Below, in pieces: positions 33,956 through 43,691 of a stretch of DNA of 64,000 nt. Each line of letters begins with the position of its first letter. Within the stretch, counting starts at the first letter, position 1. Both the position numbers and the translations under genes were made by a program. Source of the stretch: Isoperla grammatica. Taxonomy: Eukaryota; Arthropoda; Insecta; Plecoptera; Perlodidae. The notes beneath the pieces are model-generated. The model saw only the letters and a program-made list of their open reading frames with translations, did not search any database and was not told the DNA's origin. The stretch is from assembly GCA_945910005.1 (NCBI GenBank), contig OX246740.1, positions 5,019,458 to 5,083,457 on the forward strand. Reading direction: 5' to 3'.

Positions 33956-34329
33956 GGGCAAAGGGTAGTCTCTACGTCAAAAACCGCAGAAAATGTTCAT
34001 TTTTAAATAATTTCTCAAGATTGCAACAAGAAAGCGAAAATCTAAATCAGCAGCGAACTTTGCTTTGGTAAGCCCTACAGATTAAATTAAATATCATAAC
34101 CATTAGCGTAGTATTTTGATTATAATTCGATAATTAGTAATAAAATTAATTATTTATAAAAAAACATACTGATTATAATATAAGTCACGATTTAGCGCAT
34201 TCAATGTGTAGGGCTTACTAAACCACAGTGCGCTGTTGATTAAGATTTTTGATTTCGAAGCCCATTCTTGTGATATAAATTAAAAATGAAAATTTGTGGC
34301 GGTTTTTGACGTAGGTGTATCCTTCCCTG
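33956..34329. mobile_element. TTAA-flanked inverted-repeat MITE
   Basis: TTAA at 33952-33955 and 34330-34333 bracket ends gggcaaagggtag...ctacgtcaaaaaccgc and its imperfect reverse complement. The terminal inverted repeats extend about 90 bp (through agcagcg...ggtaagccctac). A TTAA target points to a piggyBac-type mechanism, though the termini differ from the element at 22964. Confidence 0.6.
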
Positions 34330-34819
34330 TTAAGTTGAATGAAAAGATCGCACCACTCCACAGGGCTTCGTACGGCCCACAGCGCAGGTTTCGTTCCGTA
34401 TGTGACGTCACCAGTACGGGAATCCCCATGAAAAATAAACGCGCGATACAACGCCACACTTCCACGTCTCGTAGCTTACTCGATTGTAGCCCGATTTTCA
34501 AATGATTGACATCGACGTAATCTGTAAATCATTATGATTGTTTTGAGTTGTTGCTCTTGTCGATTCTAATATATGCGAGGTTTTTATGACGATGGAAACA
34601 AAACCTTGTGATCGCCCGCTCGCTAACAACATACGTGATTTCTCGCTACATTCGGCTCATTGCGACAACACGTTTCAAATAACACATCGCATTCGTAAGT
34701 AATTTGTTTGTAGGTACAAATAAAATCTGTTTCCATGATAAAAGCTGAAAGTTTGATACAGAATTAAGAACCAAATTCAATCGTCGTATTACAATTGCAT
34801 AAGTCGTTTAAGCCTTATG

Positions 34820-34978
34820 CTACGTTTACAGCTACGCGTTGCGAGCGAAGCGAGGGCGCGAGCTCCAATCAGCGGCCGAGTTGAACGCAAAGAAGTTAAT
34901 AGTTTCACGCAAACTCGGCCACTGATTGGAGCTCGCGCCTTCGCTTCGCTCGCAACGCGTAGCTGTAAATCGACTATA
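34820..34978. mobile_element. foldback element, about 60-bp arms
   Basis: cgtttacagctacgcgttgc through gagctccaatcag pairs with the reverse complement ending tagctgtaaatcg. The arms are nearly identical and GC-rich, unlike the surroundings. No clear target duplication beyond TA-rich flanks. Confidence 0.65.
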
Positions 34979-35297
34979 ATGCGTGGTCACGGTAATTGAC
35001 AATCGAAGCCAGTAATTTCCATCGAGATCATTCATGTTTGGTAAGTACTTCTCACTGTACTACGCAGGGCAGGCCTTATATTACCCACATATAAGCTTTC
35101 ACGATGTTCGTAATTTCTAGCTTATATTATGCACTGACTCTTATATAGTAACCTCGTACGACAAGGCAAGTTACGCTGGACCTATTTTACCCCGGGCCAG
35201 ACGGGAAAACGATAAATATAATAATCCCATTCCCATTCATACGAAATCATCACCAAACATCACTAATATAGAAATAAAGACACACAAGTAGGCCTAC

Positions 35298-35603
35298 CTT
35301 GCAATAGACGTGTTATATGAGTGCGTGAGAGAAGCTGGAACGTCCAAGTAACGGAAGAGTGGCCTATTCGTCGACTGGTACGAAGGGGAAACATTATAGT
35401 CCTGACTAGGGGGAGGTACGTCACCGTCGTTTTCAGGGTACGCGCCCTCGTTGTACGCCCGAGGTACGGCGGTCTTTATCAGTATCCTGTTCACTATCTG
35501 GCTGGGATGAAAGTGCGCAGAACACACGCGCCGATTGGTCAGCTTCTTCGCCTCGAGTTGGCGGAAATCTTCTCGGCCCGAGTTACGAATCCATAACGAA
35601 CAT
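35298..35603 (-). CDS. array exon 13: THAP C-terminal half, phase 2 at both ends
   Basis: Acceptor tttctag|A (35604-35606) starts a 306-bp symmetric exon. It reads CSLWIRNSGREDF, KKLTNRRVCSAHF (second metal pair) and LIKTAVPRAY, the C-terminal half of a THAP finger, followed by a polar tail with PPPSQ. It ends GCAAG|GTAGGC (donor 35292-35297), phase 2. The first half is encoded 1.8 kb upstream at 37416-37534, and possibly alternatively at 43573. It lacks the basic/Trp signature before its donor. Confidence 0.76.
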
Positions 35604-35650
35604 CTAGAAATTATCAAAACCAAATATTACTGATGTGAGGAAGATAGTTG

Positions 35651-35800
35651 GTTGAAATATCGATCTTTGATTGGTTATCGCTCACTCGTCGATGGTGTTC
35701 GAAGCCTACACGGTTGGTTTAATCACTTTAAATTAAAGTCCCCCAATGAAAATCAGTTTAGTTACTGAGTGGGTATGGACTCTAAATGTGAATTTATTTA
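35651..35800. repeat. interspersed repeat copy, inverted
   Basis: Reverse-complement copy of the repeat at 33141 (ttgattggttatcgctcact through actgagtgggta) with an atttatttattttattt tail. Inserted just upstream of array exon 13. Confidence 0.7.
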
Positions 35801-36106
35801 TTTATTTTATTTGTATTTAAAATGGGAAATAGTCAGCGCGTGTCTGAGCGAATTTCCTGAATATGGTACAAACTCATACCGCAAGAGCGCTCTTTTCCAA
35901 AAGTCTGAAACCGGGGAAGCATCTCGGCTACGCTCGGGCGTTTCACGAGATTACCCGACTGTGTCGACGCGGGACGCCACCCCTAGCCGACATATTAGTG
36001 ATGTTACTATCATTATCATTATTATCAGAATTGCGAATTAATTAACACCCGTGTAATTATCAAGAGCGGACGTACTATTACTTACACACTTAAGGATGGA
36101 ATTCAC

Positions 36107-36227
36107 AGTCGGCACCTACACCTAGGGGCGCCCATTGTTACCAAGGCAACAGTTGCATGCATGTTATTTCCCATCAGCGAAACAAATCCATAGCAATAAT
36201 GGATGCCCCTAGGTGTAGCGGCCGACT
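36107..36227. mobile_element. short MITE with agtcggc ends
   Basis: The inverted repeats agtcggcacctacacctagg and the reverse complement of the right end bracket a 121-bp element. Flanks show no clear duplication. Confidence 0.5.
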
Positions 36228-36497
36228 ATGAAAATGCAAGGCAGTAGACCAAACATTTGAAAAATATTTTTGGAAAAACTAAATAGTTAAATACAACAAA
36301 TAGATATTTGTTCGTCTAGAACTAAAACAATTACCTTAACGGCACATACATGTCAATAATAGACGCTCGTGTCTTCCAGATTTCTGAATGTCACCCACAC
36401 CCCACCCCTCCCCCTTTGTAAATGTAAGATCCTAGGTGTCTGAGGTGGTTGTTAAAGCTGGGTTACGTAGATCATTTTGAACTTAGAATTTGTGTTA

Positions 36498-36798
36498 CTA
36501 GCCCCAACGTAAGTATTCGCATACCAACTTTTCAATTCAACCATGTTTATTCCATGAAAATCAAAACTTCCTGGCGTTATTTCACAGATCGTAAATGCAG
36601 TCTTCGCTGACGAAGAGTGTACACGCCTGTTTGACCACGCCCATCGTTACAGGTAACCAATGGAAGGTTCAAACTTAAAATTATCCCATTAATGGATCGA
36701 TTTCAATTAGATGGTAGGAACTAAATGAATCGAGAATGAAGTTGTTACCGTTGGAGTCGGCTATGTCGTAAGCATGGGAATACTTACGTTGGGGCAAC
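36498..36798. mobile_element. TA-flanked MITE, ctagccccaacg family, copy 1
   Basis: Left end ctagccccaacgtaagtatt and right end aatacttacgttggggcaac, flanked by TA on both sides. A related copy lies at 53207-53518. The gtaagt on each end looks like a splice donor but belongs to the terminal repeat. Confidence 0.65.
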
Positions 36799-36800
36799 TA

Positions 36801-37415
36801 TAGAAACGGTTTCAAATGTATCCCGATTCCCGCCCGATTAAACGACGTTCGGGCGTGCAGAGCTAGCGCTCCTTGCGGCGAGACTTTATACTAGCGGTGG
36901 GACACATTTTCGACTAAACTCGTGCAGATATTTTAACACGGCGACGAGGTGTCTTCCATCCGTTAGTAATCTTTGCCAAGATCAAGACAAGAACTTGTAC
37001 TTCCTGCACTTTTCATTTACTGCCATTATAGGCGATATTTTAGTTTCCTTCTTTTAGCAAGTGTGTATTATGACAATTTAATATTTCATTTTCTTTCTTG
37101 GACGTACCTCTTGTTTACTTATACACAATTTACTATGTCTTTCTCTAGTAATTGTTTTAGTAAAGTTGCACCAACACAGTATTCTCATGCTTTCGAAATA
37201 GCAGATTCCAATAGTGCCACCTTAACATTCTACTTCTCTAGTTTCTACAATCTACTTGAAACAGATTCATTAGGGATAATTTATGACCTTCGGTTGGATA
37301 CCTGCAAACCACTTGTGTTATCAAAATATATAATTTGTCCGACTAGATCAGGCATATATAGAGATGGCAAAATTAAAAGAAAAAAAAGAAAAAGTAGTGT
37401 AAAACACTAGCTTAC
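36801..37415. other. spacer; plus-strand ORF of doubtful status
   Basis: A 145-codon plus-strand frame (36973-37410) is open but AT-biased, with hydrophobic stretches and a KRKKRK end. I recognise no domain and do not call it a gene. It could be an unrecognised exon. Confidence 0.3.
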
Positions 37416-37534
37416 CTATCTTTCTCATGAACTGGGAAGCGAAAGAAATTGATTGGCGGTTGAATGTTTGAACTATTTCCTCTGGTATTCGCACAGTTCT
37501 TGAACGAACAAGATTCGCCACCCGACTTGCCCAT
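37416..37534 (-). CDS. array exon 14: THAP N-terminal half, first exon, phase-2 donor
   Basis: ATG at 37534 gives 39 codons: MGKSGGESCSFKNCANT with the first Cys pair, then INFFRFPVHEKD, the FFRFP block. It ends GATAG|GTAAGC (donor 37410-37415), phase 2. It joins in frame to the exon at 35298-35603 to make one THAP domain (FRFPVHEKD...CSLWIRNSGRED...CSAHF). It is a paralogue of the exon at 43573, with identical length and a shared CSFKNC. TCAGT motifs occur about 50 nt upstream. Confidence 0.78.
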
Positions 37535-38484
37535 AGAATCTATCCACAGCAACGCTGGTGTGTTGTACACACGCTGAAACTACTGAGCTGAGCCGACTAT
37601 CCACGCTGTCTGTACCGACATGCCTTGAAGTGGGATAGCTAGCAGCGCTGCCCCGCGCTGGCCGCGCCAACTACGTGCTACGTGCCGAGCTGAGGAGGGG
37701 AAGGCTGCATCGATCAGGCAGCTACAAACCAGTAGTGGGGAGACTGGCCGCGTCATGCTAAAAGGCCAAAACAGAGTAGCTAGAAGGGGGGGGGGGGGGG
37801 GGGGGGCGCAGAAAGAAACAATACACGGCAAGAAAAGTCTTCTATGAATCTATGATCCAATGCGCAACGTATCAGCACGCTTACGAGATAGCAGAGTAAA
37901 ATTAAATTTTCTACTTCTCTATAGTTCCTGCCATCGAATTGAAACATGTTTCTTAAACTTTGTCCCCAAGGCAAAGCTGAGAACGCCGCGCAGGGCGTTC
38001 ACTGCACGTGTTTCACTGCATTTATAAGTTGTTTGTACACCCCGAGTGCGACCGCAGATTCCTTGAATTTGTTGGGGCCGAACTGTCAAAAAGTAATCAA
38101 ATATAATCGTTTGTTTGCCCGAACAATGTGAACAATGCGTGCAACAGAAAAGAACCAGACTTCCCGATGTTTTTCGGCTCACGAGCTATTATTTATTATT
38201 ATTATTATTATATTATTTGCAGTTTCGACGAACACCTAAACTGAATAATGAGGTGACTTACTGACTTACCTTTTGTCACCAAATCAATACTACAAAACGT
38301 CAATATTCATCAAAGTTGCACACATATGGGGCTTAAAACCCAAATAACATCATCATCATCATCAATTCATCGTCGTCAATATTATTGGTTTACGAAATAA
38401 ATAAATAAGTTTATATTAATTTATTGATTAACCATTCAGTTACAAGAACCATCTACTGTTACTACTGTTACTGTTATACTGTTA
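37535..38484. other. spacer with G-homopolymer
   Basis: Contains a G-homopolymer (about 37787-37806) and short TTA/ATC repeats near 38190 and 38348. No gene seen. Confidence 0.45.
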
Positions 38485-40934
38485 TGTATGAAGATGTGTT
38501 GGCCGCACACGGTTTTAGTAAATGCATTACTAAAAGTACACGCGAAGAGTATATTTCTGGTAGGTTTGTGTCATCTTGTATTGATCACATTTTTTTGCGT
38601 GGAAGTTTCTCGTCATGTGAATCCGCTATCCTTACCACTAAAGTCTCTGACCACTATATGGTGCTTACTTGTTTAGGGTTTATAGGAAAGTCTATCAACG
38701 TTAATACGCATAATAATCATTCTAATGACAATAATATCTCTGTCGCAATTACGCTTAACGAAAGAAAATTAAAGCATAACTTGTCTAATATTAACTGGAA
38801 CTTAGCTTGTGATGCCGATGATCCAGAAGAAATATACACTATAATATCTAGACAGTTTACAGAAGCTTATGACAGTTCTATCTTCAGGGGGAATAAAATA
38901 CCTAAGTCAAGAGATAGACCTCGCAAAATATGGGTGTCTGACGAACTTGTTATTATGACGAAAGTTAGAGATAGACTTTTTAAAGATTGGAAAAACTGTA
39001 TCCTTGGTGAAAAGAAAACCCGTCTTAGAACGGAGTATAATGCGTACAGGAATAAAGTTACAAAAGCTATAAACAAAGCAAAGATAAAGTTTTATCGCGA
39101 GTTAATTCTAAACGCACGAGGGGACTTAAAAGAGACGTGGCAAATTATCAACCAGATCACTGGAAAAAAGAAACGAATGTCAGTTGATGACGTAATCAAT
39201 AAATTTTTGTGTAAAGACGTAGATGTGAACCTAGTTGTAAACAATTTTGTGAATTCATTTGTTGACGAAATAAGTACGTTGAAACATGATTGTGACGTTG
39301 TTACATTGCAGCGAGCTCAGAATGTCAATATCCCAGTGAGTCAATCGTTTTTCATGAAACCAGTTACTCTTCCAACTGTTAGGGAAATGATCGACTCACT
39401 TAATGTAAATAAACAGCCAGGTGTAGATAAGATACGTGTTCAAGACCTGCAATTTGTCAAGGACTCTATTGCTCCTGTACTAGTCGTGTTAATAAACAAA
39501 TCGATGGAGACCGGTATCATCCCTAAGCGCCTCAAAAAATCAATAATTAAACCAATATATAAGAAGGGTGACCATACGCTTTACTCTAATTACAGACCTA
39601 TTGCAATATTGCCAAGTATTGAGAAACTTTTAGAAAGACATGTTGCTAACAACTTGATCGAATACTTAAATAAATACGGGATTATAAATAGTAAACAATT
39701 TGGTTTTCAAAAAGGAAAGAGTACCTCCACACTGTTATTAGAGTTCTCCAATTACGTCAATTCTAAACTTAACGACAATATGCAAGTTTTGGCATTATTT
39801 GTAGATTTCAGTAAAGCATTCGATACCCTCAACCATCAGAAACTATTACGAGCTTTAGAGTCAATTGGCATCCGTGGAATTGCGTTAGACTGGTTTAAAA
39901 ATTATTTAACTAATAGATTTATGCAGGTTAAAGTAAACGGCCAATCAAGTGAAGAAAGACCTTGTGATTCTGGGGTCCCACAAGGGTCTATTTTGGGACC
40001 GACTCTATTTTTGATTTATGTTAATTTTATGTCCAAATGTCTTATTTTTTGCATTATTTTATCTTATGCTGACGATACTGTCTTACTTGCCGTGCATTCA
40101 GATATTCGTATTGCACAGGAAATGTTGCAAACTGATTTTAATAACCTTCTGCGTTGGAATCACGATAATGAATTAGTAATTAACTCGTCTAAAACTAAAG
40201 TTTTACATATTTCTTCTCCCCATAATCGTGAAAGAGACTTTCCTATAAATATCATTTATCATGATTTTAATTGCCTTCATAATGTGGATGAAGTGACATA
40301 TTGTGATTGCAGTTTAAAAATAGAATGTGTGGACGAGTATGAGTACCTGGGCGTAATTGTTGATCGTAACTTTTCTTGGAGAAATCATATTGATAAACTA
40401 TGTAATAAACTACGCTCATGCTCTTCTCGATTGTATGCACTTAAATATATTCTGCCCTTTACATTATTTAGAGCCGTTTATCAATCTATGGCCGAATCAT
40501 TAATTTTATATGGCATTCTAGCTTGGGGCAATGCTTCGCGGTGCCATACGCAAAGGGTTGAAGACCTACAAGTTAGAATGCTAAAAATGGTAATATGCGA
40601 CATCAAAATCGATACTACACTTTCTAGAAAACAAATATTTTCATTTTGTAATATACTGCCAATTTATTCTTTATTCGTATATAGATTTTTGTTGTACTTT
40701 TATTTTAAACCGGATTTTAAGATCCCTATGGACACCTGTAAGGAGACAAGGCTTAAAGTGGCGGGCACCTTACAAGTTCCTAATTATACTAACAAATATG
40801 GCCAACGCTCTTTGTCTTATTCTGTGCCAACTATATTTAATATGCTATCATCCTCACTCAAAACCCTGTCGTCTATTTCTAAAATTAAATCTGAACTAAA
40901 AACACATCTACTTTCTGACACCTTTTTACTGTGA
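38424..40934 (+). CDS. LINE ORF2 fragment: endonuclease C-terminus plus intact reverse transcriptase
   Basis: 836 codons are open; the first about 20 come from flanking DNA. The LINE part starts YEDVLAAHGF and includes SCIDHIFLRG and SDHYM of the endonuclease. The reverse transcriptase follows: NYRPIAIL, KQFGFQKGKS, FVDFSKAFDTL, SGVPQGSILGP and catalytic YADD. Next come the Cys region and YLGVIVDRNFSW. No ORF1 or endonuclease N-terminus remains, so it cannot move autonomously, though the reverse-transcriptase frame is undamaged. Confidence 0.85.
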   Translation: MINHSVTRTIYCYYCYCYTVMYEDVLAAHGFSKCITKSTREEYISGRFVSSCIDHIFLRGSFSSCESAILTTKVSDHYMVLTCLGFIGKSINVNTHNNHSNDNNISVAITLNERKLKHNLSNINWNLACDADDPEEIYTIISRQFTEAYDSSIFRGNKIPKSRDRPRKIWVSDELVIMTKVRDRLFKDWKNCILGEKKTRLRTEYNAYRNKVTKAINKAKIKFYRELILNARGDLKETWQIINQITGKKKRMSVDDVINKFLCKDVDVNLVVNNFVNSFVDEISTLKHDCDVVTLQRAQNVNIPVSQSFFMKPVTLPTVREMIDSLNVNKQPGVDKIRVQDLQFVKDSIAPVLVVLINKSMETGIIPKRLKKSIIKPIYKKGDHTLYSNYRPIAILPSIEKLLERHVANNLIEYLNKYGIINSKQFGFQKGKSTSTLLLEFSNYVNSKLNDNMQVLALFVDFSKAFDTLNHQKLLRALESIGIRGIALDWFKNYLTNRFMQVKVNGQSSEERPCDSGVPQGSILGPTLFLIYVNFMSKCLIFCIILSYADDTVLLAVHSDIRIAQEMLQTDFNNLLRWNHDNELVINSSKTKVLHISSPHNRERDFPINIIYHDFNCLHNVDEVTYCDCSLKIECVDEYEYLGVIVDRNFSWRNHIDKLCNKLRSCSSRLYALKYILPFTLFRAVYQSMAESLILYGILAWGNASRCHTQRVEDLQVRMLKMVICDIKIDTTLSRKQIFSFCNILPIYSLFVYRFLLYFYFKPDFKIPMDTCKETRLKVAGTLQVPNYTNKYGQRSLSYSVPTIFNMLSSSLKTLSSISKIKSELKTHLLSDTFLL

Positions 40935-41185
40935 ATGTTCCGTTTATATTTTAATTACTGTAAACAAGTTAATTCTGCATTTGTATTGATTTTTGTAAAG
41001 TTCACTTTCTTAGTAGTTTCAAGTATTTAGTTCTATACATTATTTTGTTATTGTAAATACATGTTCCGTTTTCTGTTCTGTTCTGTCACTATGTATAATA
41101 TTTTTTATTATGTACCACAGTTAAGCCAAGTCTTGGCTTTGTGGGTTCTTGGGAGTCATAAATAAAAAAAAAAAAAAAAAAAAAA
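38485..41185 (+). mobile_element. 5'-truncated LINE, relative of the full-length copy
   Basis: Homology to ORF2 of the 15741-20080 element begins inside the endonuclease domain. It continues to the end of ORF2, a 3' UTR with a stem-loop (41114-41146) and a 22-nt poly-A (41164-41185). 5' truncation with an intact 3' end is the usual outcome of target-primed reverse transcription. Sequence divergence shows it is a different subfamily, not a recent duplicate. Confidence 0.85.
41114..41146 (+). ncRNA. stem-loop in the truncated LINE 3' UTR
   Basis: accacagttaagccaag pairs with cttggctttgtggg just before the poly-A, in the position corresponding to the stem-loop at 19962-19995 but with different sequence. 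Confidence 0.5.
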
Positions 41186-41331
41186 TCTATCTATGGGGGA
41201 TCGTACATGATTTATATATCTGCCCCGTTGATATGACGGCTCCAAAGTCACAGTTTAGGCCTAGAAGTGTATCATACAGATAGCAAAGATTATAAAGGGT
41301 GTTAGCTAGTCGTAGTTCTGCTTCAGACTAA

Positions 41332-42036
41332 TGGCCGGTTCTCACGGTGCGAGTTGGCGTGCGAGTTGATAGAGCCAGTAGCTGGGGGCCAGCTACTTGC
41401 TTCGTGTAAACAGGTAGGCCGAGTTACTGACTGTGCGAGTTGGTCAGTAGCTCGCCTGGCGAGCTACTTCAAATATTTTTGTTTCGACTGGCCACTGGCC
41501 TTCCCCCACCACGGGGATGTTTGGATCGGCCAGCCGCTGGCGCCATGTGAACGCACAGGTCAGTAACTGAGCGTCAGTAGACGGTAGAGCACGTTATTTT
41601 GTTTATGTTTTTCGTGCTGATATATTATTATTATTATTATTATTATCATCACAATTTTTGTTTTGGAATATGTCGGGAAGGTGGAGTGACGAACAGACGG
41701 CAAACTTTGTGCATTTGTACAGAGAACAAGAAAATTGGTGGAACGTTTTTGGACCTGGATATAAAAATAATAATTCCTCGTACAGTATCAACGAAAATGA
41801 TCTTATTACTTTCCATGCTAGCACTCTATAATACGATCTTCAGACATTCTTGCAACTGACAGGGTCAGTTCAAGTCCCAGCAGAAGGCCAGCCGCTGGCT
41901 TACTGGCATGCCAGTAACTCGCACCGTGTAAACAACTAGGGCCAGTTGAGTCTCAGCCCAGTAGCTTGCCCCTCAGTTAGAGGGCCAGCCACTGGCTTAC
42001 TGGCATGCCAGTAACTCGCACCGTGCGAACCGGCCA
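41332..42036. mobile_element. PIF/Harbinger-like element, TAA target duplication
   Basis: Ends tggccggttctcacggtgcg and cgcaccgtgcgaaccggcca, flanked by TAA on both sides (41329-41331, 42037-42039). Subterminal cgcaccgtg/cagtaactcgc motifs repeat several times near each end. A 3-bp TWA target is typical of PIF/Harbinger. It carries a MADF-type ORF but no transposase. Confidence 0.75.
41670..41831 (+). CDS. MADF/Myb-like DNA-binding ORF in the Harbinger-like element
   Basis: 53 residues, MSGRWSDEQTANFVHLYREQ then ENWWNVFGPGYKNNN. This matches the start of MADF/SANT-like domains (W-x-x-E-x-T, a helix with LY, W-N/D, then P-x-Y-K-N). Harbinger elements carry a separate Myb/SANT-like protein that cooperates with the transposase in DNA binding. 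Here the domain is cut short by a stop after its first half, so it is probably a remnant. Confidence 0.55.
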   Translation: MSGRWSDEQTANFVHLYREQENWWNVFGPGYKNNNSSYSINENDLITFHASTL

Positions 42037-42039
42037 TAA

Positions 42040-43110
42040 CGACAGCGCTGGAGTCACATTTTTGGTTGCAGTTTGCCCCTCGCCCCTATCAAAAGTAGCA
42101 ATAACCATGTTTCACATGTTTCATATGTCTCACTCACTCATGCTGCTTCTGCCATTTCCTATCTTTCTCTCACGATAGTCGCGAGTGTCGTGTTATCTGA
42201 GACTCCCCTACCTCCAAGCCTCGATCAAGCCTTCACCGACAGTGTTGCCACCAATTCGTCCCATTCATGTTATTTCTCCACGGATCTGTTGGCTGGCTGG
42301 CTCGGACGTTTTATTACGAGTTTCTTTTATTGATACATGGTCGCGTCTAGAGACAATCCTTGTGTTAACTATATAAGCAAGATAGTGTGATTGTTATCTA
42401 GTAAGGCTTTTTTTGTATTACCAATAATTGTCTACGTTATTTATTACTCATTTCGATGTCCAATACCAGGACGGACGGAAGGCTAATATTGCACTCTTGA
42501 TCCATTAGATCAGTGGTGTAGGTGGGAAGGGGAAGGCCGGGGGCTGTTAGGAGGACTCAATCCTAACATTCGCCTTATGACTGAGGGAAACCTCGGTAAG
42601 GATTGCCAGCGGCGAGAAGTAAGTCTCGTTTACCAATGAGGAGCCGATTCAATCGGTGGTTGTCAAATGGGTACCAGCTTCGAGCTTTTATATCATCGAA
42701 TTTATAAAATCCTACATTCGAGTACGTGTGGTTATCAAAATATGACGAGCAAGATTGATATGATTAACAGAAAGCAAGATGGATGTAATTTGTTTCCTTT
42801 TAGTATAAATATGTGCAAGTACTGTATTCAAGATTACGGCGGGCGATTTCCTTCATAGAGCAGTATCTGTCGGTATGACTCGATAGTTACATGTTTTGTA
42901 CGTTGGCCAAGGACTTACCAAACTGCAATTAATTTCAATAAGTTAGAATTGCCAAAATAAATTATTACGTAACATTATATCATATGCAAGCGAACCAAAA
43001 CACAGAAATAGATAGTTTGGCCTGCACATTCGTGTGTTCCTACTTCTTAATGGAATATATTTATAGTTTTTAAATTAAAAAATAAAATAGAAAATAGATT
43101 CGTATTTATA
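42040..43110. other. spacer without recognisable gene
   Basis: Includes a SINE-like patch (42550-42680; ggactcaatcctaac, similar in part to 24985 and 44970). No second-half THAP exon (Cys-x2-His-Phe) could be found here for the orphan exon at 43573. Confidence 0.4.
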
Positions 43111-43239
43111 GGAGTCTACCACTCAGTAACAAGACTGATTTTCAGTGGGGGACTTTAATTTAAAGCGACTAAACCAACCCTGTAGGCTCCGAACACCATC
43201 GACGAGTGAGCGATAACCAACCAAAGATCTATATTTCAT
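43111..43239. repeat. interspersed repeat copy
   Basis: Same orientation as 33141-33283: ggagtctaccactcagtaac through gagcgataaccaaccaaaga. Confidence 0.7.
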
Positions 43240-43572
43240 CAATAACAATACTTATCGGATCGCGTTGAAATTAACTTACTCGTGAAGGGACGGATTTACT
43301 ATAGAATTTAAATTATGTTTTATTTTATTTTTTATTTACATACTTTCTATGAAATGGCACATATAGCGCGTTCGTATAGAAAATAAAGTTAAATTGTTAA
43401 GTTCCTGAAATCCAAGGGGGGGGGGGGGCAAGTTCCCCCCCCCCCTCTCGCGGCGCCCATGAGAAACAATATCTTGAATTACAAAAATAAAGAACAAAGC
43501 ATATTATGTTTGTATAAAGTGAACTGTAATGAACAGTTGGTAAAGTTTTCCGAATGTTGTTTATTCACCTAC

Positions 43573-43691
43573 CTGTCTTTGTCTCTTGTCGGAAATGAAA
43601 AGAATCGTACACGTGGTACCAGTCCTACACAGTTATTACTATTATTAACGCAATTTTTAAAACTGCACGCGTTTCCTCTCGACAGCGCCAT
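43573..43691 (-). CDS. array exon 15: orphan THAP N-terminal half, phase-2 donor
   Basis: ATG at 43691 gives 39 codons: MALSRGNACSFKNCVNN with the first Cys pair, then RVRFFSFPTRDKD. It ends GACAG|GTAGGT (donor 43567-43572), phase 2. It is the same length as the exon at 37416 and shares CSFKNC and FF-x-FP-x-x-x-KD. No C-terminal THAP exon lies between it and 37534, so either that exon was lost or this half joins the exon at 35298, as its phase allows. Confidence 0.74.

Noticed and set aside
36498..36798. Splice-donor-like cgtaagt at both ends of the element
   Set aside because: It is part of the terminal inverted repeat of a MITE, repeated at 53207, not an exon boundary.
36973..37410. 145-codon plus-strand ORF
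   Set aside because: No recognised domain and strong AT bias. Left as spacer with a note.
42212..42264. Short minus-strand frame MGRIGG...IEAW ending in phase 2 at GTAGGG
   Set aside because: Phase and MGR start fit the array, but it has no basic block and is only 17 codons. Chance occurrence at a donor-like site is likely.
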